A stretch of 64,000 nt of DNA from Ruicaihuangia caeni (GTDB lineage Bacteria > Actinomycetota > Actinomycetes > Actinomycetales > Microbacteriaceae). Shown piece by piece: positions 62,882 to 64,000 of this stretch. The DNA is taken from positions 682,001 to 746,000 of the forward strand of contig NZ_JASATX010000001.1 in assembly GCF_029952955.1 (NCBI RefSeq), written 5' to 3'. The position numbers were made by a program, and so were the translations under genes. Positions within the stretch are counted from its first letter, which is position 1. Every line of letters begins with the position of its first letter. The notes under the pieces were generated by a model. The model was given only the letters and a program-made list of their open reading frames with translations. It had not been told where the DNA came from and did not search any database.

Positions 62882-64000
62882 ATGTTACCGGCGCGGCATT
62901 CCGAGCGGCTGCGTCTGGCCGATCTCCTTCCGGCGTGTCTCACCGCCATCGTCGATGGAACCGGCCCCCTGGCGGCACTCCCGGTGCGCAAAGCGGTCGT
63001 CGTCGTCATCGATGGGCTGGGCGCCGAGGCGCTGCAAGCGAGGGCGGGTCACGCGCGCACCCTGTCGCGTGCGCCGCGGCTCGAGCGCGCCGAGAGCGGT
63101 TTCCCGACCACGACGGCCGCAGCCCTCGCCTCGCTCACGACCGGCTCTCCCGCCGGCCAGCACGGCATGGTCGGCTATCGGGTGCTCGACCCGCAGCACG
63201 ACAGGATGCTGAACCAGCTCAACGACCTCGACCAGGTCGACCCGTCGACGTGGCAGCGCCGCCGCACAGTGTTCGCCGCGGCATCCGATCACCATGTCGC
63301 GCCGTTCGCGATCGGGGCGCGGAAGTTCGCCTCGAGCGCCTTCACCCGGGCGGTCCTTCGTGGGGCGCAGTATGCGGCTTCCGATTCGCTGCGAGGCCGC
63401 TTCGACGCTGCACGCGAACTCTTCGATCGCCACGACCGAGCCCTCGTCTACCTCTACATTCCCGAGCTCGACCAACTGGGGCATTCGTCGGGGTGGGAGT
63501 CCTCCGCCTGGCTGGAGCAGCTCGAAACGGTGGATGCGGAGCTCGACGGATTCTCGCGGCTGCTTCGCGCGGACGAGGGAATGCTCGTGACCGCCGATCA
63601 CGGGATGATCGACGTGCCCGCCTCCTCGCATGTGCTCTTCGACGCCGAGGCAGCACTCGTCGACGGCGTGCGCCATGTCGGGGGAGAGCCCCGATGCCTG
63701 CAGCTCTACCTCGAGCCGTGGGAGGACGCGACCGCCGTGGCCGAACGGTGGCGAAGCGCGGAAGGCGACCGCGCCTGGGTCGTCACACGCGAGGAGATCG
63801 TGCGGGCCGGCTGGTTCGGAGAGACGGATGCCGAGGTGCTGCCGAGAATCGGAGATGTGCTCGTCGCAGCACGAAAGCGTGTCGCGTACTACGACTCACG
63901 CGATGAGCGCTCGATGCGGGGCCGCTCGATGATCGGTCAGCACGGATCGCTCACCAAGGAGGAGCTCGAGGTGCCGCTCGCTCGTTTCGGAGCCTTCGCC
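62882..64000 (+). CDS. Alkaline phosphatase-superfamily (nucleotide pyrophosphatase-like) protein, 3' end outside window
   Basis: The frame opens at ATG 62882 and is still open after 373 codons at the right edge. The metal and nucleophile motifs are present: Asp in VVVVIDGLG, Thr in [14 protein letters not shown], then [10 protein letters not shown] and [11 protein letters not shown]. These fit the nucleotide pyrophosphatase/phosphodiesterase branch, not classical PhoA. Family length is about 380-400, so only a short tail should be missing. No signal peptide is visible, which implies a cytoplasmic enzyme. Common neighbour of parC in Microbacteriaceae-type genomes (inference). Confidence 0.85.
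   Translation, partial: MLPARHSERLRLADLLPACLTAIVDGTGPLAALPVRKAVVVVIDGLGAEALQARAGHARTLSRAPRLERAESGFPTTTAAALASLTTGSPAGQHGMVGYRVLDPQHDRMLNQLNDLDQVDPSTWQRRRTVFAAASDHHVAPFAIGARKFASSAFTRAVLRGAQYAASDSLRGRFDAARELFDRHDRALVYLYIPELDQLGHSSGWESSAWLEQLETVDAELDGFSRLLRADEGMLVTADHGMIDVPASSHVLFDAEAALVDGVRHVGGEPRCLQLYLEPWEDATAVAERWRSAEGDRAWVVTREEIVRAGWFGETDAEVLPRIGDVLVAARKRVAYYDSRDERSMRGRSMIGQHGSLTKEELEVPLARFGAFA

Overview
The window is high-GC chromosomal DNA from an actinobacterium, most likely a member of Microbacteriaceae. The evidence is actinobacteria-specific families (DUF3145, DUF4191, DUF7455, AhpE peroxiredoxin, polyphosphate glucokinase, homodimeric AceE), the order fabD-fabH-acpP-fabF behind a FasR-type regulator, a GlnR-box-like site at glnA, and many genes with a -10 box only 6-7 nt before the start codon, the signature of leaderless mRNA. 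The genus cannot be fixed from the sequence alone.

Layout. 1-4.8 kb: end of an MFS transporter, rlmN, a polA-like polymerase, a PadR regulator and DUF3145. 4.8-12.5 kb: fatty-acid synthesis (fabF, acpP, fabH, fabD), fasR and aceE, all on the minus strand, so pyruvate dehydrogenase E1 sits directly upstream of the regulator and enzymes that use acetyl-CoA. 12.6-18.8 kb: peroxiredoxin, tRNA-Val(TAC), a glycogen-debranching-type enzyme with a coupled glycosyltransferase, a Nif3-like protein, a coiled-coil protein with a degenerate zinc ribbon and an RNase H-like protein. 18.8-26.7 kb: malic enzyme, RNase P RNA, ppgK, map, a 58-residue SPOR-like gene, gdhA, panB and nadE. 26.8-33.4 kb: glnA2, glnE, a PAP2 phosphatase and a membrane-anchored HNH/excalibur protein.

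33.44-42.56 kb is an integrated phage-derived element of about 9.1 kb. It lies in the 3' end of glnA between two 25-bp direct repeats, and its right repeat rebuilds the last codons of glnA. It carries a tyrosine integrase, a repressor, two excisionase-like proteins, a replication-type protein, scaffold, major capsid and tape-measure genes. It has no terminase, portal, most tail genes or lysis genes, so it is a deleted prophage or a satellite.

42.5-64 kb returns to core genes: glnA, RDD protein, DUF4191, a transmembrane pseudokinase, sucB, lpd, pepA, PAC2, MFS, the principal sigma factor, a MurT/GatD-like pair, DUF7455, topoisomerase IV subunits (parE, parC) and an alkaline-phosphatase-family gene running off the right edge.

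The most interesting signal is the MurT/GatD pair at 55.6-57.6 kb. The GatD-like protein has Gly where the glutaminase nucleophile Cys should be, and the MurT-like protein has no cysteine at all, so it lacks the usual zinc ribbon. Microbacteriaceae build group-B peptidoglycan, in which the D-Glu alpha-carboxyl joins a diamino-acid bridge instead of being amidated. The pair may therefore have been repurposed for bridge attachment (inference).
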